A stretch of 64,000 nt of DNA from Bacillota bacterium (GTDB lineage Bacteria > Bacillota > Clostridia > Lachnospirales > Lachnospiraceae). Location of the stretch: NCBI GenBank assembly GCA_023402845.1, contig JAEYFP010000020.1:55704-119703 (forward strand), given 5' to 3'. The position numbers were made by a program, and so were the translations under genes. Below are positions 41,334 through 49,434 of the stretch, piece after piece (position 1 is the first letter of the stretch; each line of letters begins with the position of its first letter). The notes below the pieces were generated by a model. It worked only from the letters and a program-made list of their open reading frames with translations, was not told the origin of the DNA and did not search any database.

Positions 41334-42269
41334 ATGGATGAGTATTGCTTTGGAGTAGACGTGGGAGGAACAACGGTAAAGATGGGACTCTTCACGCCGA
41401 AGGGCGAAATTTTGGAGAAGTGGGAAATTCCGACCAGAAAGGAAGAAAACGGAAAGCAAATTTTACCCGATATTGCTAAGGCAGTAAAAGCAAAAATGAA
41501 CGAAAAATCAATTCTGCCGGAACAGGTTATCGGAATCGGACTTGGTACGCCTGGCCCGGTGGACCGGTATGGAGTTGTACACAGGGCGGTTAATCTCGGC
41601 TGGGATTTTATGAATCTGGAAAAGGAATTGGGCGGGCTCACCGGTCTTCCTGTCAAGGCCGGAAATGATGCAAATGTTGCGGCGCTCGGAGAAATGTGGA
41701 AGGGCGGCGGCGAAGGCTATGACGATATGGTGCTCGTGACCCTCGGCACAGGTGTCGGCGGCGGTATTATCATCAATGGAAAAATGCTGATCGGTTCCAA
41801 CGGTGCCGGCGGAGAGATCGGACATATCCATTTGGAGGATGCCGAAACGGAGGAATGCAACTGCGGCAACAAAGGGTGTCTTGAACAGTATGCCTCCGCA
41901 ACCGGTGTTGTCAGGCTTGCAAAGAGAAGGCTTTCCAAGAGCGATTCGCCTTCTGTTCTTCGCAGCGGAGAAGTCAGTGCCAAGACGATTTTTGACGCGG
42001 TAAAGGCGGGTGACGCACTTGCTGCGGAGATTGCCGAGGAATTCGGTGAATATCTGGGCAAAGGGCTGGCTATGATTGCGGGCGTCAGCAATCCCGAGAT
42101 TTTTGTAATCGGCGGAGGTGTTTCCAAAGCAGGTGACGTATTGATTTCCTATATTCAGAAATACTATAGAAAATATGTATTCCATGCGAGCAAGGATGCA
42201 AGGTTCGTACTTGCAACGCTTGGAAATGATGCGGGCATCTATGGAGCTGCAAAGCTTATGCTGGATTGA
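41334..42269 (+). CDS. glcK: ROK family glucokinase
   Basis: A 311-residue ROK kinase. Phosphate-binding FGVDVGGTTVKMGLF at the start, VKAGNDANVAALGE with the catalytic aspartate, GAGGEIGHIHLE with the zinc histidine, and the cysteine cluster CNCGNKGCLEQYAS identify it. It phosphorylates glucose with ATP after non-PTS uptake, for example by the ChvE importer upstream. GAGGAGAA precedes the ATG. It lies between hprK and murB, with murB starting about 20 bases after its end. Confidence 0.94.
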   Translation: MDEYCFGVDVGGTTVKMGLFTPKGEILEKWEIPTRKEENGKQILPDIAKAVKAKMNEKSILPEQVIGIGLGTPGPVDRYGVVHRAVNLGWDFMNLEKELGGLTGLPVKAGNDANVAALGEMWKGGGEGYDDMVLVTLGTGVGGGIIINGKMLIGSNGAGGEIGHIHLEDAETEECNCGNKGCLEQYASATGVVRLAKRRLSKSDSPSVLRSGEVSAKTIFDAVKAGDALAAEIAEEFGEYLGKGLAMIAGVSNPEIFVIGGGVSKAGDVLISYIQKYYRKYVFHASKDARFVLATLGNDAGIYGAAKLMLD

Positions 42270-42289
42270 TCGGCAGTGAGGAGTTTTTA

Positions 42290-43213
42290 TTGAAACAATC
42301 AGTTTTGGAAGCCTTGAACAGAATATTAAATCAAGATGATATTTTGCGGCAGGAGCCGATGGCGGCGCACACGACCTTTCGGGTCGGCGGTCCTGCCGAT
42401 TGCTTTCTGACACCGCATACACTAGAGGAGGCGGCGGCGGTGCTCCGCCTTTTTTGCGAAGAGGGCGAGCCGTTTTTCGTGTTTGGAAACGGCAGTAATC
42501 TTTTGGTGAGCGATGAGGGCTACCGAGGTGCAATTATACAGTTCTGCGCCAATTACAGTACAATAACGGTAAACGGAACAGAAATTACGGCACAGTCCGG
42601 TGCACTGCTTTCCGATATTTCAAAGACAGCGTGTGCATATGGTCTGGCAGGGATGGAGTTTGCTTCGGGTATTCCGGGGACGCTCGGCGGGGCGGTCGTG
42701 ATGAATGCAGGCGCTTACGACGGAGAAATGAAGCAGATCATTAAATCCGTAAAGCTGCTGAATTTTTATACGGGCGAGATCGTGGAGAAAAATGCGGAGG
42801 AAATGGAGTTTAGCTACCGCATGAGCTTTGTGCGCAGACAGCCTCATCTGGTGCTGGAAGCCGTGCTTTCTTTAAAGGCGGGAGACAGCACAGAAATTCA
42901 GGCACGTGTTGATGAATTTACGCGGCTGCGCAAGCTGAAGCAGCCGTTAGAGTATCCCAGCGCCGGCAGCACATTTAAGCGGCCGGAGGGGTATTTTGCG
43001 GGGAAGCTGATTCAGGATTCCGGACTGAGGGGTTATACTGTCGGCGGCGCAATGATTTCGGAAAAGCATAACGGTTTTGTAATCAATAAAGGAAATGCAA
43101 CGGCGGCTGATATCCGCACGCTGATTCAGGACGTAAGAGAACAGGTACATGAGAAGTTCCAGGTATGGCTGGAGCCGGAGGTATGTATGCTCGGAGAGGA
43201 TATGGTAATATGA
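42290..43213 (+). CDS. murB: UDP-N-acetylenolpyruvoylglucosamine reductase
   Basis: A 307-residue FAD enzyme that completes UDP-N-acetylmuramic acid synthesis. HTTFRVGGPADCF, FVFGNGSNLLVSDEGYRG, GIPGTLGGAVVMNAGAYDGE, SAGSTFKRPEGYFAGKLIQD and the terminal WLEPEVCMLGE (catalytic glutamate) fit the type II form. TTG 42290 is taken as start, six bases after GAGGAG; the upstream TTG 42266 overlaps glcK and has no ribosome site. The rapZ start overlaps its stop codon. Confidence 0.96.
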   Translation: MKQSVLEALNRILNQDDILRQEPMAAHTTFRVGGPADCFLTPHTLEEAAAVLRLFCEEGEPFFVFGNGSNLLVSDEGYRGAIIQFCANYSTITVNGTEITAQSGALLSDISKTACAYGLAGMEFASGIPGTLGGAVVMNAGAYDGEMKQIIKSVKLLNFYTGEIVEKNAEEMEFSYRMSFVRRQPHLVLEAVLSLKAGDSTEIQARVDEFTRLRKLKQPLEYPSAGSTFKRPEGYFAGKLIQDSGLRGYTVGGAMISEKHNGFVINKGNATAADIRTLIQDVREQVHEKFQVWLEPEVCMLGEDMVI

Positions 43214-44085
43214 GGTTTGTGATCGTTACCGGAATGTCGGGAGCAGGGAAGAGCACGGCGCTGAAAATGTTTGAGGACGCCGGCTATTACTGTGTGGATA
43301 ATTTGCCGGTGCCTCTGATACAAAAATTTTCAGAGCTTGTTTCGATGCCGAACAGTGAAATCGAAAAGGTTGCTCTCGGCGTCGATGTCAGGACCGGGCA
43401 GGCGTTCGAGGAACTTGACCAGATTCTTGACAGAATGCAGCGGAGTGGTTTTCCTTATGAGGTGCTTTTTTTCGAAGCCAATGATGAAATCCTGATTAAG
43501 CGGTATAAAGAGACGCGGCGGATTCATCCGCTTGCCGGCTCGGATCGGGTCAATCAAGGGATCCAGCGTGAACGTCAGAGGCTGACGGCAATTAAAAAGC
43601 GCGCAAATTATATTCTGGATACGAGTCAGATGCTAACGCGGGAGCTGAAGGCGGAGCTGGATAAAATATTTGTCAATAATGAAACTTATAAAAATCTGTT
43701 TATCACAATCGTATCATTTGGATTTAAATATGGCATCCCAACCGATGCAGATCTCGTATTTGATGTACGTTTTCTTCCAAATCCGTTTTATTTCGAGGAA
43801 CTGAAGCATAAGAATGGAAATGACAGGGAAGTGCAGGACTATGTTCTGGGCTTCCCTGAGGCAGGTATTTTTTTGGACAAATTGGAGGACATGCTGCATT
43901 TCCTTCTTCCGAATTACATTTTAGAGGGTAAGAGCCAGCTTGTTGTGACGATTGGATGTACGGGCGGGAAGCACAGAAGTGTAACGCTTGCCAACGCACT
44001 CTATAAGCGGATGTTGAAATATTCGGAATATGGTTTTAAAATAGAGCACAGAGATATTGAAAAGGATTACCTGAGAAAAAAATAA
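43210..44085 (+). CDS. rapZ: RNase adapter RapZ / YvcJ nucleotide-binding protein
   Basis: A 291-residue P-loop protein (GMSGAGKSTALKMFED at the N-terminus) with the C-terminal signature IGCTGGKHRSVTLANAL. In enterobacteria RapZ governs glucosamine-6-phosphate synthase mRNA; in Bacillus, YvcJ is a GTP/ATP-hydrolysing protein encoded beside whiA and crh. ATG 43210 overlaps the murB stop (ATGA), which gives a start of MRFVIVTGMSG. In Bacillus a yvcK (glmR) gene lies between yvcJ and whiA; here none does. Confidence 0.95.
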   Translation: MRFVIVTGMSGAGKSTALKMFEDAGYYCVDNLPVPLIQKFSELVSMPNSEIEKVALGVDVRTGQAFEELDQILDRMQRSGFPYEVLFFEANDEILIKRYKETRRIHPLAGSDRVNQGIQRERQRLTAIKKRANYILDTSQMLTRELKAELDKIFVNNETYKNLFITIVSFGFKYGIPTDADLVFDVRFLPNPFYFEELKHKNGNDREVQDYVLGFPEAGIFLDKLEDMLHFLLPNYILEGKSQLVVTIGCTGGKHRSVTLANALYKRMLKYSEYGFKIEHRDIEKDYLRKK

Positions 44086-44097
44086 AGGGGTGCTGTC

Positions 44098-44997
44098 ATG
44101 TCTTTTTCGGGAAAAGTGAAGGAGGAGCTTGAAAAACACACAAACTCTTCACGACATTGTCAGATTGCAGAACTGGCTGCCATTTATTCCTTCTGCGGTT
44201 CGGGGATGAAAAAAAACGGGAAAACGGAAACACTTTTGTTTGAAACCGAAAATGAGCTTGCGGCCAGAAAGTGCTTTACATTACTAAAAAAAACATTTAA
44301 TATATATACGAATGTGTGCGTGCAGGAGCAACATTTGCAGAAGCAAGGGAACGCATACCGGATACTGATTTCAGAGCCGGAGGCTGCCGAGAGGATTCTG
44401 CAGGCGGTAAACAGTCCGTCTGTGCTGCAAAAGGCGTGCTGCAGGCGTGCCTATATCAGAGGGGCATTTTTATCAGCCGGTTCCATCAGCAACCCGGAGA
44501 GATCGTATCATTTTGAAATTGTCTGCCAGTCGGAGAATCAGGCGGCATTGCTTCAGAAGGTCTTTCATACATTTGAAATAGAAGCGAAGCGGATCATTCG
44601 CAAAAAATATGAGGTCGTCTACATCAAGGAGGGTTCTCAGATTGTCGAAGCCCTGAATGTGATGGAAGCACATATCGCTTTGATGGAATTTGAAAATCTG
44701 CGGATTTTAAAGGAAATGCGGAATTCGGTCAACCGCAGGGTCAACTGCGAAACAGCAAATATCGGAAAGACTGTTTCTGCCGCAGTGAAGCAGATTGCAG
44801 ATATTCAGGCAGTCATGGGAACAAAGGAGTATCAGGAGCTGCCTTCGGGTATTCAGGAGATGGCGGAGCTTCGGATCCAGTATCCAAATGCCACACTGAA
44901 AGAACTGGGAGAGCTTAGCAGTCCGCAGATCGGCAAATCAGGGGTAAATCACAGGTTAAGAAAACTGAGTGAATTAGCGGATAGAAAGCAGCGATAA
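44098..44997 (+). CDS. whiA: DNA-binding protein WhiA
   Basis: A 299-residue WhiA. The N-terminal LAGLIDADG-like domain is seen in ELAAIYSFCG, CCRRAYIRGAFLSAGSISNP and YHFEIV, and the C-terminal helix-turn-helix in RIQYPNATLKELGELSSPQI with SGVNHRLRKLSELA. It is universal in Firmicutes and Actinobacteria and affects cell division and chromosome segregation in Bacillus. It follows rapZ by 12 bases (AAAGGGG before ATG) and precedes the HPr-like gene by 18, the conserved order yvcJ-whiA-crh. Confidence 0.96.
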   Translation: MSFSGKVKEELEKHTNSSRHCQIAELAAIYSFCGSGMKKNGKTETLLFETENELAARKCFTLLKKTFNIYTNVCVQEQHLQKQGNAYRILISEPEAAERILQAVNSPSVLQKACCRRAYIRGAFLSAGSISNPERSYHFEIVCQSENQAALLQKVFHTFEIEAKRIIRKKYEVVYIKEGSQIVEALNVMEAHIALMEFENLRILKEMRNSVNRRVNCETANIGKTVSAAVKQIADIQAVMGTKEYQELPSGIQEMAELRIQYPNATLKELGELSSPQIGKSGVNHRLRKLSELADRKQR

Positions 44998-45015
44998 AAG
45001 GAGGAGCAAAGCATT

Positions 45016-45270
45016 ATGGCAAAAAAGGAAGTGCGGATTCAGTTGGAAAATGGCCTTGAGGCAAGGCCGGTAGCATTACTGGTGCAGGTGGCGAGTCAAT
45101 ATGAAAGTTCTATTTATATTGAAGCCGGTGAGAAAAAAGTAAATGCAAAAAGTATCATGGGGATGATGACTTTGATATTATCCGCAGGTGATACGGTTAC
45201 GGTAGTGGCAGACGGAAAAGATGAGACAGCAGCGATTGACGGAATAGAAAGTTATTTGAGTGGTAAATAA
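45016..45270 (+). CDS. crh: HPr-family protein lacking His15, Crh-like
   Basis: An 84-residue HPr fold protein. The regulatory serine is present at residue 46 in KVNAKSIMGMM, identical in that stretch to Bacillus Crh as I recall it. The PTS phosphorylation site His15 is replaced by glutamate in NGLEARPVALL (residues 12-22). It therefore cannot carry phosphate from enzyme I and would serve only as an HprK-controlled corepressor partner of CcpA. The place after whiA matches the position of crh in Bacillus. AAAGGAGGAG precedes the ATG. A true HPr should exist elsewhere in the genome. Confidence 0.88.
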   Translation: MAKKEVRIQLENGLEARPVALLVQVASQYESSIYIEAGEKKVNAKSIMGMMTLILSAGDTVTVVADGKDETAAIDGIESYLSGK

Positions 45271-45320
45271 AAATGTACGCGGGGTAACACTTGCGTCAAT
45301 GAGGGTGTTATCAATTTAAG

Positions 45321-45360
45321 ATTTGCCGTAGGATTTTATCATCCTACGGCAAATTTTTTG
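45321..45360 (+). terminator. Terminator of the hprK-to-crh cluster
   Basis: ATTTGCCGTAGGAT (45321-45334) pairs perfectly with ATCCTACGGCAAAT (45341-45354), followed by a run of T. Confidence 0.93.
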
Positions 45361-45475
45361 ATGTAATAGGAGCCAGAGACTGCTGGGACAAACTCTTTTG
45401 TGAAACTATTTCAAAGAATTTATACATGGGGATTATAATATCTCCCTTTGTTTCCTGTTCCCGAAAAATAAAATA

Positions 45476-46504
45476 TCATAATAGCAGATGCTCCTTTGTT
45501 TTTATAGTTGTTCGCATGACGGCAATTGCGAAAAGCAGAACGGCCAGGCCGATCGTGGCTCCTATGTAAGGAAATGCAGGAATCATGCTGTCTTGCCGCT
45601 GGATGATTTCAATGCTTTGTGTAATCCAGCGCTGGGGAAAAACACTACCGACACGCTGCATCCATGCAGGCATATTTTCATAAGGAAATAATGCACCTGA
45701 AAATAACGCCATAGGAAAGAAGAGGAATGTAGAGATACTCCATAAAGCACTTTCCTGTTTCAGCAGTGTCGATAAAAAGGTGAAGACTCCTAAAGAAAAC
45801 AGATTTGTGATAAGAACCATAACAAAAAAGTAAATCGGATGCTGCATACCAAAGTCAAACCGGAAAATGACACAGAATAAATAATAGATCAGGGCTGTCC
45901 CAGCCATAATTCCAAAGTGGACAAGTGCGCGTCCCGCAAGGTAGGAGGATGCTTTGATACCGCTCATAAATATTCTGGCCTTCATGCCTTTATTGCGATC
46001 CAGAATCAGCAGTGCTGCGAGTGAGCTTCCCGCAGTTATGAATTTAAACAGCATCAGTCCGAGAGAGTAGGACATCGTTAATCCCTTTTTCCCAACCTCA
46101 TTAACCTGTGCGTGAATGCCGCTGCTCTCTGTTGCCAGAGAAGCATGAATGATTGCTTTTACCGCATTTTCAACTTCTGATCCATCTGATAAGCGGATAA
46201 TCTCTGCAGCTCCTTTATCATGGAGTACGATGCCCAATTCAATGTTGCCCGCCAGTATTTTCTGAGTGAGTTCGCTGTGCCGGACATTGATCAATTCCAA
46301 CCCCTCTGTTGAAGCAAGATTACTTTGAATCGCTGTTCCCGAACCATCCGCCGAAAGATCAACAACGGCAATTTTATGGCTTTTAGAATAGGCCAGTGTA
46401 ACAGTGAGTAGCAGAAGCATGATAATCGGCCATACGGTAATAGAAGAAACAAATCCTTTTGTATTTTTTAAAATCAGCCATGAATTTCTTATAATTACTT
46501 TCAT
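45476..46504 (-). CDS. ABC-2 type exporter permease
   Basis: A 342-residue membrane protein with one N-terminal segment (SSITVWPIIMLLLLTVTLAY), an extracytoplasmic region of about 120 residues (HKIAVVDLSADGSGTAIQSN onward) and five or six C-terminal segments, the ABC2_membrane_3 layout. The cytoplasmic loop LLILDRNKGMKARIFMSGIK and the last third (LFSGALFPYENMPAWMQRVG, FPQRWITQSIEII) are typical of drug or lipid exporters. It is the last gene of the leftward unit ATPase-permease-permease. What is exported is unknown. Confidence 0.88.
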   Translation of the reverse strand: MKVIIRNSWLILKNTKGFVSSITVWPIIMLLLLTVTLAYSKSHKIAVVDLSADGSGTAIQSNLASTEGLELINVRHSELTQKILAGNIELGIVLHDKGAAEIIRLSDGSEVENAVKAIIHASLATESSGIHAQVNEVGKKGLTMSYSLGLMLFKFITAGSSLAALLILDRNKGMKARIFMSGIKASSYLAGRALVHFGIMAGTALIYYLFCVIFRFDFGMQHPIYFFVMVLITNLFSLGVFTFLSTLLKQESALWSISTFLFFPMALFSGALFPYENMPAWMQRVGSVFPQRWITQSIEIIQRQDSMIPAFPYIGATIGLAVLLFAIAVMRTTIKTKEHLLL

Positions 46505-46538
46505 ACCTTCTTTTCCTTTCGATCAATTAATTGTTATA

Positions 46539-47621
46539 TTATGAAATCGTTAATGTTACTTTTTTTATCTGCAGTTTATAGAGAAGCAAAAAAAGTAAAG
46601 TCAATCCCAGTGAGACCCCAATGCTCGCATAGGTATTGACGTCAATGATGTTCACATATAAATTTGTAAGTGAACGTCCGGTCCAATAGAGCGGGCTGAT
46701 TTTTATAATTTGATTTAATATATTGGAATTTTCCAGCAGATAAATCGGAGATAGTGCGCCGCCTACATATCCGCACAGCATTACGGTCATAAGAATGGTG
46801 TTATCCGCAATTGCCTTATTTGCACTGATCATACCAATGACAACTCCAAAAACAGACATCATAACGGTTAAGCATAAAAGAACGAGAAACATGACCGGCA
46901 GATAGGGCCCCCAGTTTACGTTCAAGACAAAAGCAGAAAAAGTCCATACGGCAGCTATTTGTAATATTCCGATAAAAACGCCCAGTATTATTTTACTGAG
47001 CAGCAGTACAGGAAGTCCGGCTTTTGAAATTTTGATCCGCTCAATCGTTCCGTAAAGCCGTTCGTCATTAATGCTGTGCCCGGTCATTAAAGCAATGAAC
47101 ATAATGACAAAAGCGAGATAGGTAAAGGTGGCATAGGAAGTGGAATCTACAGGAGGAGTTTCCAGCTCCACGATATTGATGGAAGCTTTTTGTATATTCA
47201 GATTCTTTCCGATGGATTGCTCGAACAGACTGTGAACAATTTTTCCTCCCTCGGTTTCGTTATAGGGAGAGCGATAATAGTCCATGCTGTTATCGGAAGC
47301 TTTGATAATTCCAAAGGCTTCGCTGCGATTGACGCTTTTTACACCTGCTTCATAGTCGGGAACCTCCTGCATGGTCACACCTGTCGCTTCCCGCAATACG
47401 GTTTCAAACTCACTGAGCTGCAGGGTATTGCTGTCGGTTTGTTTTTCATAATAGTAGTATACTTTTCCATCTCGAAAGGTGTGGAAATCGGTACTCATAT
47501 AGCCGTCAAGAGCTGAACTCATTAAAAGAATCAGCAGAATAGGCAATGCAAAAACGAAAATCCAGTTGCCGGCATTCCGAAAATAATTTTTTATTTCTTT
47601 TTTTAATATAATTCCAAACAT
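46539..47621 (-). CDS. ABC-2 type exporter permease
   Basis: A 360-residue membrane protein of the same layout as its downstream partner: IILKKEIKNYFRNAGNWIFV, a large extracytoplasmic domain, then GHSINDERLYGTIERIKISK, SVFGVVIGMISANKAIADNT and ISPLYWTGRSLTNL. The start is ATG 47621 with AAAGGAG eight bases upstream; a TTG at 47639 is less likely. The two permeases together would form one channel with the ATPase encoded upstream. Confidence 0.88.
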   Translation of the reverse strand: MFGIILKKEIKNYFRNAGNWIFVFALPILLILLMSSALDGYMSTDFHTFRDGKVYYYYEKQTDSNTLQLSEFETVLREATGVTMQEVPDYEAGVKSVNRSEAFGIIKASDNSMDYYRSPYNETEGGKIVHSLFEQSIGKNLNIQKASINIVELETPPVDSTSYATFTYLAFVIMFIALMTGHSINDERLYGTIERIKISKAGLPVLLLSKIILGVFIGILQIAAVWTFSAFVLNVNWGPYLPVMFLVLLCLTVMMSVFGVVIGMISANKAIADNTILMTVMLCGYVGGALSPIYLLENSNILNQIIKISPLYWTGRSLTNLYVNIIDVNTYASIGVSLGLTLLFLLLYKLQIKKVTLTIS

Positions 47622-47635
47622 GAGAGGTCTCCTTT

Positions 47636-48598
47636 TCAATCTCTTAATTCTTTGCCTGTCAGAGTAAGGAATATTTCTTCAAGGTCAGGTTCACTGTGTG
47701 CTATATTTTTTACAATTAATCCGGACTGTGTGGCTGCCGTAATAATGGCATCAATCACACCCGATTCCGAGCATCTGATCAGGCAGGAGCATTGATTGAT
47801 ACTAAATTCCTTATCCTCCTGCTCCTGTATCTGTACTTGCGATACTTGCTCAAGCGCTTCTACGGATTCTAAAAATCTGTTCCATGTTCCTCCTGCGGTA
47901 TCAACGGTTACCAGGTATACCGTGCCCTGTCCCATCATCCCCATTATTTCTTCCTTGGTTCCGCTTGCAATGACACTGCCTTTATCGACAACCGTGATTG
48001 TATTGCAAATTGCTTCGGCCTCCGCCATGTAGTGCGTCGTATAAATGACCGTAACTCCCTGTTTGTTTAGTTGATGGACATTTTCAAGAATTCGGTTTCT
48101 TGACTGGGGGTCAATTCCGACAGTGGGTTCATCCATAATAATTAGTTTTGGCGAATGAGTAATCGCACAAGCCAGATTCAAACGCCGTTTCATACCACCG
48201 GAAAATTCTGAGGATTTTTTATCTTTTACCTCTGTCAGGCCGACAAAATCCAAGGACTGCCGTACTTTCTTTTCCAGCTCGCCGCCTTTCATCCCATAAA
48301 GTGATGCAAAAAACTTGATGTTTTCATAAGCACTTAATTCAGGATAAATGGCTAATTCCTGAGGGACATACCCAATATTTTGGCTCCATTTTCTGATGGA
48401 GGAGCCTCCTTCGTATAGAATCTCACCGCTGTCAGCCGCATGTAAGCCGGTAATACAGCTTATGAGGGTGCTTTTGCCGGCACCGTTCGGACCTAAGATA
48501 CCATGGACATCCCCAGCATTAATTGTTAAACTCAGGGAATTTACGGCTACCAGATCACGGTAGCGTTTTGTCAGATGTTTGATTTGAATAATTTTCAT
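47636..48598 (-). CDS. ABC exporter ATP-binding protein
   Basis: A 320-residue ATPase with intact motifs: GPNGAGKSTLISCITG, VPQELAIYPELS, EFSGGMKRRLNLACA, LIIMDEPTVGIDPQSRN, and YTTHYMEEAEAI. The C-terminal extension (about residues 215-320) is common in NatA/DrrA-type exporters. The start is unusual: the only strong ribosome site, AAGGAGGG, lies about 38 bases before ATG 48598, separated from it by an eight-base-pair hairpin and a three-codon ORF. The divergently encoded TetR-type protein is its likely regulator. Confidence 0.92.
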   Translation of the reverse strand: MKIIQIKHLTKRYRDLVAVNSLSLTINAGDVHGILGPNGAGKSTLISCITGLHAADSGEILYEGGSSIRKWSQNIGYVPQELAIYPELSAYENIKFFASLYGMKGGELEKKVRQSLDFVGLTEVKDKKSSEFSGGMKRRLNLACAITHSPKLIIMDEPTVGIDPQSRNRILENVHQLNKQGVTVIYTTHYMAEAEAICNTITVVDKGSVIASGTKEEIMGMMGQGTVYLVTVDTAGGTWNRFLESVEALEQVSQVQIQEQEDKEFSINQCSCLIRCSESGVIDAIITAATQSGLIVKNIAHSEPDLEEIFLTLTGKELRD

Positions 48599-48606
48599 CG
48601 CGTTTC

Positions 48607-48637
48607 TGCAGAACAATGTTAGTTCTGCATCCCTCCT
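48607..48637 (-). promoter_or_regulatory. Hairpin between ribosome site and start codon of the exporter ATPase
   Basis: On the minus strand, AAGGAGGG (48638-48631 region) is followed at once by ATGCAGAACTAA, a three-codon ORF. Within it TGCAGAAC (48629-48622) pairs with GTTCTGCA (48614-48607) around seven bases. If the hairpin folds, the ribosome site is brought to within about 12 bases of ATG 48598. The same palindrome could instead be a protein-binding site. Confidence 0.5.
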
Positions 48638-48724
48638 TTTTGATTTAAAATAAAATACTTAAAATAATAAACCGGTATGTTTATATTTCATAAAATACAC
48701 GCGACTGCAAGAAAAGTCAAGAAA

Positions 48725-48803
48725 AAGTTAGAAAAGACTAACTTGATTTATAAATTGATCTATGCTATTTTTATTACATAAAACAGTATGGAAAATGCTG
48801 TTT
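48725..48803 (+). promoter_or_regulatory. Two palindromes in the tetR/exporter divergent region
   Basis: AAGTTAG (48725-48731) and CTAACTT (48738-48744) form an inverted repeat with a six-base centre. AAACAGTAT (48781-48789) and ATGCTGTTT (48795-48803) form a second with one mismatched pair and a five-base centre. Both have the size of TetR-family operators and lie between the divergent genes, so the TetR-type protein may control itself and the exporter. Confidence 0.6.
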
Positions 48804-48855
48804 AGTATGTAATTATCAGCGATAGCAATATTCAAATAAAAAAGAAGGAGAAGTT

Positions 48856-49434
48856 ATGCCGGCAATTTTTAATGAAAAAAATAGAGACCTTTATGAACGA
48901 CATCTTTTAGAAACGGGATTGGAGCTGATTAAGCAAAATGGACTGGGAGGTTTGAAAATAGATATAATTGCCCGTAAAGCGGGTTTTGCGAAAAGTACCT
49001 TTTATACGTTTTTTTCGTCTAAGGAAGATTTTATGAATAAGATAGTAATTTATGAGCGGAAAAAGACGCAGGAAGCGTTACAACAGGCATTAAATGAAAA
49101 CGGGAAAATGAATAGAAAGGCCGCAAAACAATTTTTTACACTGCAGTTTTTAAGCGATGCGAATATTTATCCTTATTTAAGCGCCGATGATTATGAATAC
49201 CTGAAGGCCAGGTGTCCGGAACTGTTCCGGCTGAATCCGGAATCAGACGAAGAGAATACGAAATGGCTGTTGAAAAGAATGGATACGCCAAAGAAGTGTG
49301 ACTGGAAATTATTTTCAAACTATGTGAAAGCGATTGTCACTGTTACGATCAATGCCAAAAATTTGTACAAAGACAAATATAAAGAGACCATTGAGCTGAT
49401 GATTGACGGTCTGGTGAATTATTTGTTTTTGTAA
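48856..49434 (+). CDS. TetR/AcrR family transcriptional regulator
   Basis: A 192-residue regulator. The N-terminal helix-turn-helix spans about residues 15-60: TGLELIKQNGLGGLKIDIIA, KAGFAKSTFYTFFSSKEDFM. The remaining helices form a ligand-binding domain without recognisable specificity. AAGGAGAAG precedes the ATG. It is divergent from an ABC exporter whose promoter region contains palindromes, the usual arrangement for a repressor relieved by the exporter substrate. Its last 16 bases overlap the end of the response regulator gene on the other strand. Confidence 0.93.
   Translation: MPAIFNEKNRDLYERHLLETGLELIKQNGLGGLKIDIIARKAGFAKSTFYTFFSSKEDFMNKIVIYERKKTQEALQQALNENGKMNRKAAKQFFTLQFLSDANIYPYLSADDYEYLKARCPELFRLNPESDEENTKWLLKRMDTPKKCDWKLFSNYVKAIVTVTINAKNLYKDKYKETIELMIDGLVNYLFL

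Noticed and set aside
41508..42533. A 341-residue minus-strand frame opposite glucokinase and murB
   Set aside because: It covers two certain genes, shows low-complexity basic and His/Cys-rich sequence and no domain.
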